Source: JADHUC01 sp964617665
Lineage (GTDB): Bacteria > Planctomycetota > Planctomycetia > Pirellulales > Pirellulaceae
Reading direction: 5' to 3'
Assembly (NCBI GenBank): GCA_964617665.1
Contig: CAZUAH010000188.1
Coordinates: 1-23,744, forward strand
Length of the DNA stretch: 23,744 bases
In this document: positions 1 to 7,568 of the stretch, piece by piece
Layout of the letters: each line of letters opens with the position of its first letter
Position numbering within the stretch: position 1 is the stretch's first letter
The notes under the pieces: model-generated
Database searches by the model: none
What the model saw: only the letters and a program-made list of their open reading frames with translations
Told to the model about the DNA's origin: nothing
Translations under genes and position numbers: made by a program

Positions 1-1492
1 CGTCCGTGAACCACCACGCGTCGGTTGTGTGGTGAGCGACCCAGCCTCGGCAGCCATAGGTTTCGCGTGCGGTTTTCCGGCCTCGGGGCCGCAGCGCGTC
101 GATCAGGTCGAACATCGGCTCGTGGCATTCCGATAGATTGCAGACTTCGGCCGGCCAGTAGTTCATCTGGAGATTGATGTTCAGGTGGAAATCCGCGTTC
201 CAAGGCGGCGTCATGCCGCCGGCCCATATGCCCTGCAGGTTCGCGGGCATGGTGTCCGGACGCGACGAGGCCATCAGTAGGTACCGACCATATTGAAAGT
301 GGAGTGCCAACAGGTGAGGGTCCTCGCCTTTGGCACGCAGGGCTGCAATGCGTTTATCCGTCGGAAGAGCCTGGGCGTCCGTCGTGCCGAGGTCCAGATC
401 CACGCGGCGAAACAGGGCTCGATGATCGCGGACGTGGTCCTGTCGCAACGCTTCATATTCCTTTTGTGCGATGACGTCAAGTTGGTGTTTCGAAGCCGTG
501 ATCGGCTCTTTCTTGCGGTAGTCCGTTGCCGCGGTCAGTAGAATCACTACCGAATCTGCCCTCTCGACTCGCAGCCCCTTTCCATCGGATGAGCATCGAC
601 CGCCGTCGGGAACCACCTTCAATTGTGCAGCGAATCGAACGCCGTTTCCACCGTCCGCGTGTCCTTTCATGACCAGCCGATCTTCGCCTTCGGGGAAGAT
701 CGTGGCGTCCCGTTCTCTGGTTAACGACAGGCCAAAAGAGAGTGAGCCGGGGCTGTCGCTGGATAGCCGAATGACCACTACCTGGTCGGGAGCACTGATG
801 AAGACCTCGCGGCGATAGGTGACATCGCCCACCGTGTAGGCTACAGCCGCAACACCTGTGTCCAGGTCCAACTGCCGTTTGTACCCGGTGACCGGTACAT
901 CGTCGTATTCGAAATCGAATTCCACATTGCCCAGGGATTGATAGGTGTGAATGCCTCGATTCAGCCGAAGCCCCATGATCTTCTCGTAGACCAGTTTCTG
1001 GCCTTCTTCGTATTTGCCGTTGAACAGAAGCCGCCTTGCTTCGTCCAAGTGTTCTGCCGCCCCCGGCTTCGCTCGGTCGATCGGTTTGCCGCTCCAGAGC
1101 GTGTCTTCGTTCAGTTGAACGATCTCCCGCTTCACTCCGCCAAAGACCATGGCGCCCAAGCGACCGTTTCCCAGAGGCAGTGCGTCCGTCCAATACGATC
1201 CCGGCTGCTGGTACCACAGCACCCACTTGCCCGTCGGTGCATCCGGCTTGGGAGACAGCTTCGATTCTTGCGCGGGATCAAAGAATTGCTTCGTGGCCGT
1301 CTTCTCCAATTTGCTGGCAACCGCCCTACGGACGGCGGCAATGGCCTTATGGTCAGCAGCGATCCGAGCCCGTATCGCACGTTCCGCTTCGGAATTCGGT
1401 GGTTCGGACGACTCGGCGAGCCCACTACAAGGGGGCAGGGAGAGCGCGGAAAACAACAAAGCGGTTTTGAGCTGGCTGAATGAATGCATCAT
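1..1492 (-). CDS. GH95-family alpha-L-fucosidase, N-terminal 497 residues (C-terminus off window)
   Basis: Predicted secreted glycoside hydrolase of family GH95, whose characterised members are inverting enzymes that remove alpha-L-fucose (some act on L-galactose). The frame is open from an ATG at 1492 to the window edge, so the stop is not seen. A hydrophobic signal peptide covers about residues 8-26. The family's N-terminal domain is recognised from YWTDALPLGNGRLGAMVFGG (about 100-119) and QLNEDTLWSG (126-135). The start of the catalytic (alpha/alpha)6 barrel is recognised from NLQGIW and then NINLQMNYWPAE, where Asn438 and Asn440 match the two asparagines that activate the catalytic water in the Bifidobacterium enzyme. 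RGWVAHHTTDAWW follows near the edge. The general acid Glu and the later Asp would lie outside the window. A double ATG (1492, 1489) is preceded by a weak GGGAAG. It lies 216 bp downstream of the aldo/keto reductase on the same strand, so it may be co-transcribed or have its own promoter. Substrate is inferred from the family only. Confidence 0.88.
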   Translation of the reverse strand, partial: MMHSFSQLKTALLFSALSLPPCSGLAESSEPPNSEAERAIRARIAADHKAIAAVRRAVASKLEKTATKQFFDPAQESKLSPKPDAPTGKWVLWYQQPGSYWTDALPLGNGRLGAMVFGGVKREIVQLNEDTLWSGKPIDRAKPGAAEHLDEARRLLFNGKYEEGQKLVYEKIMGLRLNRGIHTYQSLGNVEFDFEYDDVPVTGYKRQLDLDTGVAAVAYTVGDVTYRREVFISAPDQVVVIRLSSDSPGSLSFGLSLTRERDATIFPEGEDRLVMKGHADGGNGVRFAAQLKVVPDGGRCSSDGKGLRVERADSVVILLTAATDYRKKEPITASKHQLDVIAQKEYEALRQDHVRDHRALFRRVDLDLGTTDAQALPTDKRIAALRAKGEDPHLLALHFQYGRYLLMASSRPDTMPANLQGIWAGGMTPPWNADFHLNINLQMNYWPAEVCNLSECHEPMFDLIDALRPRGRKTARETYGCRGWVAHHTTDAWWFTD

Positions 1493-1708
1493 GGCACTTC
1501 CCGGGAGTTGACTGCTTCCCATGAATTTCCGAACCGGATGTCGTCAAATCGGCAGGTCGAACTACCTCAACTGTGAATTGAGACGTCGTCGTCGTATCTA
1601 AGGCATTCCTTGCTGCGCGGTTGAACCTTTACCACAATATGCCTCCCCAGTCGTGGTACGATGTTCTTTCAGTCTCAGCAGAGTTCATCACACCAAGTCC
1701 GTCTGCTG

Positions 1709-2749
1709 TTAAGCTCGAAGTGTCCACAGCCTTTCGCTTTTGCCTTGTACTCGCTTCTCGATCTCTCGAAGTTCCTCTTCGCCGTAAGGGTGGAAGTCGC
1801 GGACGGTCTCGATGTTCTCCGCCAACTCCTCAAGGCTGTGTGTCCCAATAATCGCCGTGGCGAACGGGTGGCTCAACACGTAACGCAAAGCAGTCTTGCC
1901 ACTGATACCCTCCTGATGAACGACAGGTGCGCCGTCGCTGGCGAGCACTTTCATGGCGATCTTGCCAATATCGGGGTGGTTTTCAAGGACTCTTCTGCCA
2001 TGCCCACCAGCAAATTGGTCCGCAATATTGAAACTCATCAGTACCGTGTCCATGGCGATGCCGCGCTGCCTGCAGCGAGCCAACGTTTCCTCGATCACGC
2101 GGGCGCTTCCATGGACGGTAATGCCGATGAAACGAGTCGTTCCCTCTTCCTTTGCCATGCGGAAAACGTCGATGGCTCGGCCCTTTTGAAAGATCAAATC
2201 GACCTGGGGCAAGGTCGTGATATTATGGATTTGCCATAGATCGATCTTGTCCGTGCGTAATCGTTTGAGGCTCTGTTCCAATTCCTTGCGGAGTTGATCT
2301 CCAGAAACCGCGCATCGGTCGCACTTGGTGGCCAAGAACATCTCTTTGCGCCGCGTAACTGCCACGTTACCGACGATCCTTTCGCTCTCGCCGTAGCCCG
2401 TGCATGTGTCGATGTAATTCACACCGGCGTCCAGCGCGACGTGCAAAATACCCTCGGCCAACTGCTGGACATCGGGTCTGGCGGCTGAGCCTCGGATCTG
2501 TGGGTTCTTGCCTCGCCCACCACCGCCTATACCCAGAATTGACACGTCCACGCCAGTATTACCCAGCTTTCGCATGGGAATACGCTTCGTGGTTGTTGAC
2601 GAAGTACTCCCCTGTGCCGCGGCGACCTGCTTGTCACCGCTTCGCGCATCGTCGGCCCCTTTGGCCGTGGCGGTCAGCATGGCCGCCCCTACACCCCCTG
2701 CGTGAGAGAAGAAGCGACGTCGCGAGATCGATGACTCTTTCATGGTCAT
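1709..2749 (-). CDS. Tat-exported aldo/keto reductase
   Basis: An NAD(P)H-dependent aldo/keto reductase of 346 residues. An N-terminal twin-arginine signal (SRRRFFSHAGG, about residues 9-19, then a hydrophobic stretch) indicates folded export to the periplasm. The catalytic tetrad of the superfamily is intact: Asp114 and Tyr119 in NYIDTCTGYGESE, Lys142 in FLATKCD and His175 in DLWQIHNI. The late IIGTHSLEEL segment fits the cofactor phosphate-binding region. GAGGA precedes a pair of ATGs at 2749 and 2743; I took the first. It begins 15 bp after the stop codon of the metallophosphoesterase gene, so the two are probably one transcript, with the GH95 gene further downstream. Substrate is unknown; the neighbours suggest a sugar or sugar-derived aldehyde or ketone. 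Exported reductases of this kind are common in planctomycetes, and how they get reduced cofactor outside the cytoplasm is not evident from the sequence. Confidence 0.9.
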   Translation of the reverse strand: MTMKESSISRRRFFSHAGGVGAAMLTATAKGADDARSGDKQVAAAQGSTSSTTTKRIPMRKLGNTGVDVSILGIGGGGRGKNPQIRGSAARPDVQQLAEGILHVALDAGVNYIDTCTGYGESERIVGNVAVTRRKEMFLATKCDRCAVSGDQLRKELEQSLKRLRTDKIDLWQIHNITTLPQVDLIFQKGRAIDVFRMAKEEGTTRFIGITVHGSARVIEETLARCRQRGIAMDTVLMSFNIADQFAGGHGRRVLENHPDIGKIAMKVLASDGAPVVHQEGISGKTALRYVLSHPFATAIIGTHSLEELAENIETVRDFHPYGEEELREIEKRVQGKSERLWTLRA

Positions 2750-2764
2750 GATTCCTCGATGGCA

Positions 2765-4432
2765 CTATTGTTTGGCCGTCGCAGGCACTGGGGCGTGCCG
2801 CGAGAAAGTCAGGGGCCCATTCACGACGTGCTCCTTTGGCTCTCCTTCGGCAGTGTATGGATTCCACATCGGCTTGAAGTATTGGATGAACCGATCGGGG
2901 TACACGTCGTAAATGACCCAACCGCGTTGGCCTCGCGAGAGCGTGATACCCGGCGTGATAACGTGGTGGGTGCCGCCGTGATGGAAATGCCACAGTTCGC
3001 GATGAAAGTGGCCGGCCACGACGGCCAATACCTTGTATTCCCTGCAAAGGCTCAGCATCTCTTCCTGCCCCTTGCGAATCCACCAGCCGCGCGGGTTGGG
3101 GCCGTATGGTGTCACGTGGCACCAGATGACAACTTCGCCGTTCTTCTGTCGCGCGTCACGCAACTGCAATTCGAGCCATTCCAACTGTGCCGGCGTTACG
3201 CCGCCCTGATGATGCTCGGCCCAAGTCTTCATGCCGATGAATGTGATGCCCTTGTGCTCGACAACATAGTCCAACTCCTTCTTGATATGCTCTTGGTACC
3301 ATGGATCTGGATCATGGTTACCCGGAATCGGATACCAAGCCATCTTCTTGCACGTGGCAAAGGCCTCCAGCAAACCCTTCGTCGCTGCATCTGTGTTCAT
3401 GTGCACCAAATCGCCGCATACAAGCGTCAAGTCGCATCCGGCAGCTTCGGCTTGGCGGATCGCCGCTTTCAGCCGTATCACGTCTGTCGCGTGCGGTGGC
3501 TGTTTATCGCCAAAGCCAATCTGCGGGTCCCCGAAGACCGCAAAGCGAAACAAGCAGTCCGGCTCGGGCGTTGGGAGTGATTTCGACGCCTCGATGCCCG
3601 CAGGTGGTGTCGAACCGACGTAGAGCTTATCGACGAAAGCCGGATCGTCTTCCGTTCCGCATGCGGTTATTCGTATTCCCGAGACCTGCTGTCCTCCATC
3701 CAGAAGTGGAAGATCACACGAATGTAACCTTCCGTCGACCCACAATGCCCACGTTCTCGCAGCAAAATCGATTCGCTCGGTCAGTCGATACCAGCGAGAT
3801 TCAGTACAAGGGAAGTCGCGGAAGACACGCCAGTAGGACCGAGTGAACGACGCGAATACGACATCCTTGCCGTCGGAGCCAAAGCCGACGTGAGTTACGC
3901 CTTTTGTGCCGTCACGAATGTCCAACGCCGTGCGCGCGGCCGGGGTCGCGGATGTTCTGACGTGGGCATCGACCCAGACGACGTCTTTCTGGTCGAAATC
4001 GAAATCGCGATGGACGAAAAACACTCGATTTCTCGGTTCGTCCTGGAAGATAGCGAGGGCCTGCTTGCCTTCCAAAGCCCCAATGCTAACCACGTGGGCG
4101 GCTGCTTCATCCTTTCGCTCCGGACGGCAGTATCGCCAATCGCTCTGTGGTGACAGCGGCTTGTTGGCTTCGTACTTCTCGAAGCCTTCGTCCCAGCTAC
4201 CAGCCGAGACCGTGCCGGGCGATGATTCGGCCGCGGAACATATCAGTCTCGGAATCGCGACACCTGCGAGAGCCAAATAGATAGCCAGGATTCGGTGAAT
4301 GATGGGAGGGCGAGGCTCCCGCCGAGCCGCGGAGTGGCGGGGGAGGGTCGGCTCAGCAGGAGCTTCGCCCTCCCGAATTTGCTGTCTTTCATGCCTTCTG
4401 ACGACGCGCCGCACTTCTTCCTTCTGCATCAT
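2765..4432 (-). CDS. Secreted calcineurin-like metallophosphoesterase with a repeat-derived N-terminal insert
   Basis: A 555-residue protein with a C-terminal binuclear metallophosphoesterase domain (about 295-515). The metal-binding motifs are visible: FGDPQ (Asp302), CGDLVH (Asp341), PGNHD (Asn372-His373), WCHV (His439) and GHFH (His475, His477). In the first motif the usual DxH is DxQ, a variant also seen in other family members. Residues about 75-275 are a separate, probably beta-sandwich, domain ending in FVDKLYVG, like a concanavalin-type or carbohydrate-binding module. A signal peptide hydrophobic core lies late, at about 45-67 (RILAIYLALAGVAI). The stretch before it (residues 20-43, REGEAPAEP onward) is translated from a palindromic repeat at 4304-4374. 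The start at 4432 is supported by GAGG five bases upstream; no other ATG lies before the signal core. The substrate cannot be told. The gene heads a minus-strand run with the reductase and GH95 genes. Confidence 0.85.
   Translation of the reverse strand: MMQKEEVRRVVRRHERQQIREGEAPAEPTLPRHSAARREPRPPIIHRILAIYLALAGVAIPRLICSAAESSPGTVSAGSWDEGFEKYEANKPLSPQSDWRYCRPERKDEAAAHVVSIGALEGKQALAIFQDEPRNRVFFVHRDFDFDQKDVVWVDAHVRTSATPAARTALDIRDGTKGVTHVGFGSDGKDVVFASFTRSYWRVFRDFPCTESRWYRLTERIDFAARTWALWVDGRLHSCDLPLLDGGQQVSGIRITACGTEDDPAFVDKLYVGSTPPAGIEASKSLPTPEPDCLFRFAVFGDPQIGFGDKQPPHATDVIRLKAAIRQAEAAGCDLTLVCGDLVHMNTDAATKGLLEAFATCKKMAWYPIPGNHDPDPWYQEHIKKELDYVVEHKGITFIGMKTWAEHHQGGVTPAQLEWLELQLRDARQKNGEVVIWCHVTPYGPNPRGWWIRKGQEEMLSLCREYKVLAVVAGHFHRELWHFHHGGTHHVITPGITLSRGQRGWVIYDVYPDRFIQYFKPMWNPYTAEGEPKEHVVNGPLTFSRHAPVPATAKQ
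4304..4374. repeat. 71-bp inverted repeat, family A copy 1, inside a coding frame
   Basis: Two 25-base arms (4304-4328 and 4350-4374) form an imperfect palindrome with 22 of 25 pairs, around a 21-base loop. The outer ends read GGGAGGGCGA and TCGCCCTCCC. It lies wholly within the N-terminal coding region of the metallophosphoesterase and encodes the residues around REGEAPAEP. Read on the minus strand, both arms are identical to those of the copy at 10291-10357, while the loops differ. From memory, peptides such as EGEAPAEP recur at the ends of many predicted planctomycete proteins, which fits a dispersed element read through by accident. Confidence 0.85.
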
Positions 4433-4701
4433 ATCCGCCTCATTTGTCAGAGCTAGAAAGTTTGGCTAGACCTGCGTCTGCTCTACGCCTGCCACAGATC
4501 GGAATCGAGGGGGGCGCATCAACGACCATAGCTGAGAGATGAATCGAGTTCAACAATCCGAGCGTGCAAACTCCATCAAATGATGTGATAATGGCCAGCG
4601 AAACTAGACGCGGCATGTCGTTCTTGGCGCATAGCCATCCATCGCGATGAGCGTGCTTGTTTCTCGGACACCCGACGTGCCTTCTGCATTGGAGCAATAC
4701 G
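4433..4701. other. Divergent intergenic region between metallophosphoesterase and beta-helix genes
   Basis: This 269-bp spacer separates two divergently read genes and must contain both promoters or a shared control region. I see no convincing -35/-10 pair, no tRNA and no strong inverted repeat. The only clear signal is a GGAG at 4691-4694, seven bases before the ATG at 4702, which sets the start of the beta-helix gene. Confidence 0.5.
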
Positions 4702-7398
4702 ATGACTACGATTGCCGCTTTCTGTCTCGCCGCGACACTGACCGGTGCCGAGACACAGGCATCCGAGGTGACATTTTTCGTCTCACCTAACGGTAACGAT
4801 GTGTGGTCTGGCCGGATCCCAGATCCCAACGAGTCCGGCAAAGACGGGCCTTTTGCTACCGTTGGCCGGGCGCAGCAGGCGATTCGGGAACTCCACGGCG
4901 GCGCCCTGTCTTCGCCGGTAACCGTGCGGATTCGTGGCGTCCACCGAACAGAGCAGCCGATCGTATTCAAACCCGAAGACTCGGGAACTGCAGATTGCCC
5001 CGTTGTATACACCGGTTATCCGGGCCAGACCGTTGTGTTGTCCGGTGGCCGCCGCATCAGCGGATGGCGAAAGATGGAGGATGGCGTCTTCGCTGCAGAC
5101 TTGCCCGAAGTTAAGGCGGACAAATGGTACTTTCGCCAACTATTCGTCAACGGGAAGCGCGCTCAACGTGCTCGCAGTCCGAACGAAGGATACTATCGCG
5201 TTCCGGCATTGGTTGAGGCGAAACCCGGTGCGCGATGGAATGAGGGCGTCGACAGTTTTCGCTTCAAGCCGGGCGACCTTGAGCCATGGAAAGATCTAAA
5301 CAACGTCGAAGTCGTTGTCTTTCATTCATGGAACACATCCCGTGTGAAGATCGCCTCGGTAGACACGCAAGAGCATATTGTCACGTTCACAGGCCCCACA
5401 GTCTTTCGCCCTCTGGCCTGGGATCCCGATCAGCGCTATTACGTTGAGAACGCTCGCGAACTGCTCGATGCACCAGGCGAGTGGTATCTGGATGGCCAGA
5501 CCGGTACTCTGTATTACCACCCACGTCCAGGCGAAAACATGGAGTCGGCCGAAATCGTTGCTCCGTTGCTTACCGAGTTGGTACGGTTCGACGGTGATCC
5601 AGACGCCGGTCGGTTCGTTGACCATGTTCACCTGAAGGGCCTTAGTTTTCAACATTCCGACTGGAGTCTGCCTGAGAAAGGGTACGGCGACCCTCAAGCC
5701 GCGGTAAGCATCCCCGCAGTCGTGTCGGCCAAGGGGGCTCGCTGGTGCGCTGTAGAGATCTGCGAAGTCGCGCACATCGGCAACTATGGCATCTGGTTCA
5801 GCCGCGGATGCAAGGACAATCGAATCGTCGGCAATCATGTCTGGGATATGGGAGCTGGCGGCATTCGCATCGGCGAGCCGACTATGGCGACGTCGGAAGT
5901 GTGCGAATCGAGCCGCAATTTGATTTCGAACAACTACATCCACGACGGTGGCTCCGTGTATGCCGGCGCGATCGGCTTCTGGCTAGCACAGAGCAGTCAT
6001 AACGTCATCTCGCACAACGAGATCCACAGTCTGAACTACAGCGGCATGTCGATCGGCTGGAACTGGAGCGAGGCGCCGAATCGAACGCATCACAACCGTA
6101 TCGAAAACAACCACGTCCATCACGTGGTGCGTGGTGTGCTTAGCGACGCAGGCGGCATCTACACGCTGGGCACGCAGACCGGCAGTGTGATCCGCAACAA
6201 TCTGTTTCATGACATATTCCCGTATATGGGAAAGCCGGCTATGGCGTGGGGCATCTACATGGATCAGGGCAGTAACGGCCACTTGATCGAGAACAACATC
6301 GTCTACAACACGCTGACAGGCGGCATCATGAACACAGGATTGCCGGAAAACGTCATACGAAACAACGTGTTCGCGTTCAGCGCCCGGCACGCGGCTTGGC
6401 GGTACCGCTGGGTACGCGAGCCATCGAGCATTTTCGAGCGGAACATCTTCTACCTGACGCAAGGCGACCTGTTCAATCAAGACGGCGGTGCCGACGATGA
6501 ACTATCGAAATGGGATCATAACCTGTTCTGGCGAACCGATAGCCAACCGATGTTGTTTTACGGCGATGATTTCCACCAGTGGCAGGCGCGCGGCATGGAC
6601 GGAAAAAGCCTGGTCGCCGACCCGCTGTTCGTCGATCCCGAGCGTTACGACTTTCGGCTACGTCCCGACTCACCGGCTCTGAAGTTGGGCATCAAGTCGA
6701 TCGACACGAGCCAGATCGGCCTGATTGGCGATCCGGATTGGGTGAACCTACCCAGGAAGTCCACATTCGCACCAACTGTCTTGGCGCCAGCTCCACCGCC
6801 GTTCGTCGCGATTGATGACGGTTTCGAGAAACAGGACGTGGGCGAACAACCGGAATTGGCGATTCTTCAGGAAGAAAATGCAGGGGATGCGATCCGTGTG
6901 AACGACCAGTTCGCGGCAAGTGGGCGAAAGTCACTCAAGGTGGCGGACGCACCGGGTTTGCAGCACATCTTCAATCCACACTTCTACTATCAGCCTCGCT
7001 ATCGCGCTGGACGAGCGGTTCTGTCTTTCGACGTTCGCTTAGAACCGGGGGCTGTCTTCGCTCACGAGTGGCGTGACGCGTCACAGCCCTATCGCGTCGG
7101 ACCTTCCATCCGGATCGACCCAGACGGACAGCTTCATGCCTCCGGAAAGTCGCTGACGAAGCTGCCCATCGCCCGATGGATCCACGTCGAATTGGCGTGC
7201 AATTTGGGCACAGGTGCAGACGGCGAGTACGGTTTGGTTGTCACGAATCCGGATCAGACGCCTCAGGCATTCGCATCGCTGCCATGCGGCTCGGCGGAAT
7301 TCAAACGCCTGGAGTGGCTCGGCTTCGTCAGTCTGGCGTCAGACAAGACGGCGTTCTATCTCGACAACATCAAGCTGGCTCCGCCCGTGGCTGACTAG
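4702..7398 (+). CDS. Secreted right-handed parallel beta-helix protein, GH141-like
   Basis: An 898-residue secreted protein. It opens with FFVSPNGNDVWSGR and GPFATVGRAQQAIR, then EDSGT and VVLSGGRRISGW, the signature start of a large family of pectate-lyase-like beta-helix proteins that includes GH141 (members act as alpha-L-fucosidase or xylanase). The middle (about 220-660) has many short turns rich in Asn and His (NRIVGNHV, NLISNNYIHD, NVISHNEIHS, NRIENNHVHH, HLIENNIVYN, NVIRNNVF), the ladder expected of parallel beta-helix coils. The end (about 700-895, from DDGFEKQDVG to FYLDNIKL) looks like a concanavalin/LamG-type sandwich. I chose the ATG at 4702 because GGAG lies seven bases upstream; a TTG at 4657 is also in frame. 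The signal peptide is weakly charged at its start. It is paralogous to the protein at 10386, and the two flank the transglutaminase-like gene. The exact substrate is inferred from family and neighbours. Confidence 0.8.
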   Translation: MTTIAAFCLAATLTGAETQASEVTFFVSPNGNDVWSGRIPDPNESGKDGPFATVGRAQQAIRELHGGALSSPVTVRIRGVHRTEQPIVFKPEDSGTADCPVVYTGYPGQTVVLSGGRRISGWRKMEDGVFAADLPEVKADKWYFRQLFVNGKRAQRARSPNEGYYRVPALVEAKPGARWNEGVDSFRFKPGDLEPWKDLNNVEVVVFHSWNTSRVKIASVDTQEHIVTFTGPTVFRPLAWDPDQRYYVENARELLDAPGEWYLDGQTGTLYYHPRPGENMESAEIVAPLLTELVRFDGDPDAGRFVDHVHLKGLSFQHSDWSLPEKGYGDPQAAVSIPAVVSAKGARWCAVEICEVAHIGNYGIWFSRGCKDNRIVGNHVWDMGAGGIRIGEPTMATSEVCESSRNLISNNYIHDGGSVYAGAIGFWLAQSSHNVISHNEIHSLNYSGMSIGWNWSEAPNRTHHNRIENNHVHHVVRGVLSDAGGIYTLGTQTGSVIRNNLFHDIFPYMGKPAMAWGIYMDQGSNGHLIENNIVYNTLTGGIMNTGLPENVIRNNVFAFSARHAAWRYRWVREPSSIFERNIFYLTQGDLFNQDGGADDELSKWDHNLFWRTDSQPMLFYGDDFHQWQARGMDGKSLVADPLFVDPERYDFRLRPDSPALKLGIKSIDTSQIGLIGDPDWVNLPRKSTFAPTVLAPAPPPFVAIDDGFEKQDVGEQPELAILQEENAGDAIRVNDQFAASGRKSLKVADAPGLQHIFNPHFYYQPRYRAGRAVLSFDVRLEPGAVFAHEWRDASQPYRVGPSIRIDPDGQLHASGKSLTKLPIARWIHVELACNLGTGADGEYGLVVTNPDQTPQAFASLPCGSAEFKRLEWLGFVSLASDKTAFYLDNIKLAPPVAD

Positions 7399-7454
7399 GG
7401 GGAAGAAGCGAGAAAGAACGGCCACACGTTAGGGAACGCCTGAGCGTTTCTTTC

Positions 7455-7533
7455 GTTTAACCCGTAGCCGGAGGCGCAGGCGAGTAGCTAAATGGCCGTC
7501 CCAAACGCCTGCGCCTCCGGCAACGGGTTAAAC
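7455..7533. repeat. 79-bp inverted repeat, family B copy 1, between convergent genes
   Basis: Arms of 28 bases (7455-7482 and 7506-7533) match at 27 of 28 positions around a 23-base loop. The ends are GTTTAACCCG and CGGGTTAAAC. It sits between the stop codons of two convergent genes (7398 plus, 7569 minus), where a hairpin could end transcription in both directions, although no T-run follows. The related copy is at 20696-20776: the loop shares GTAGC and GGCCGTCC, and arm differences are matched on both sides. Confidence 0.85.
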
Positions 7534-7568
7534 GATTTGGCAGCATCCAACTACAGCATTGTCCCGCG

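Noticed and set aside
477..1226. A 249-codon minus-strand frame inside the GH95 region
   Set aside because: It is an out-of-frame shadow; the true GH95 frame is open through the same stretch and shows family motifs.
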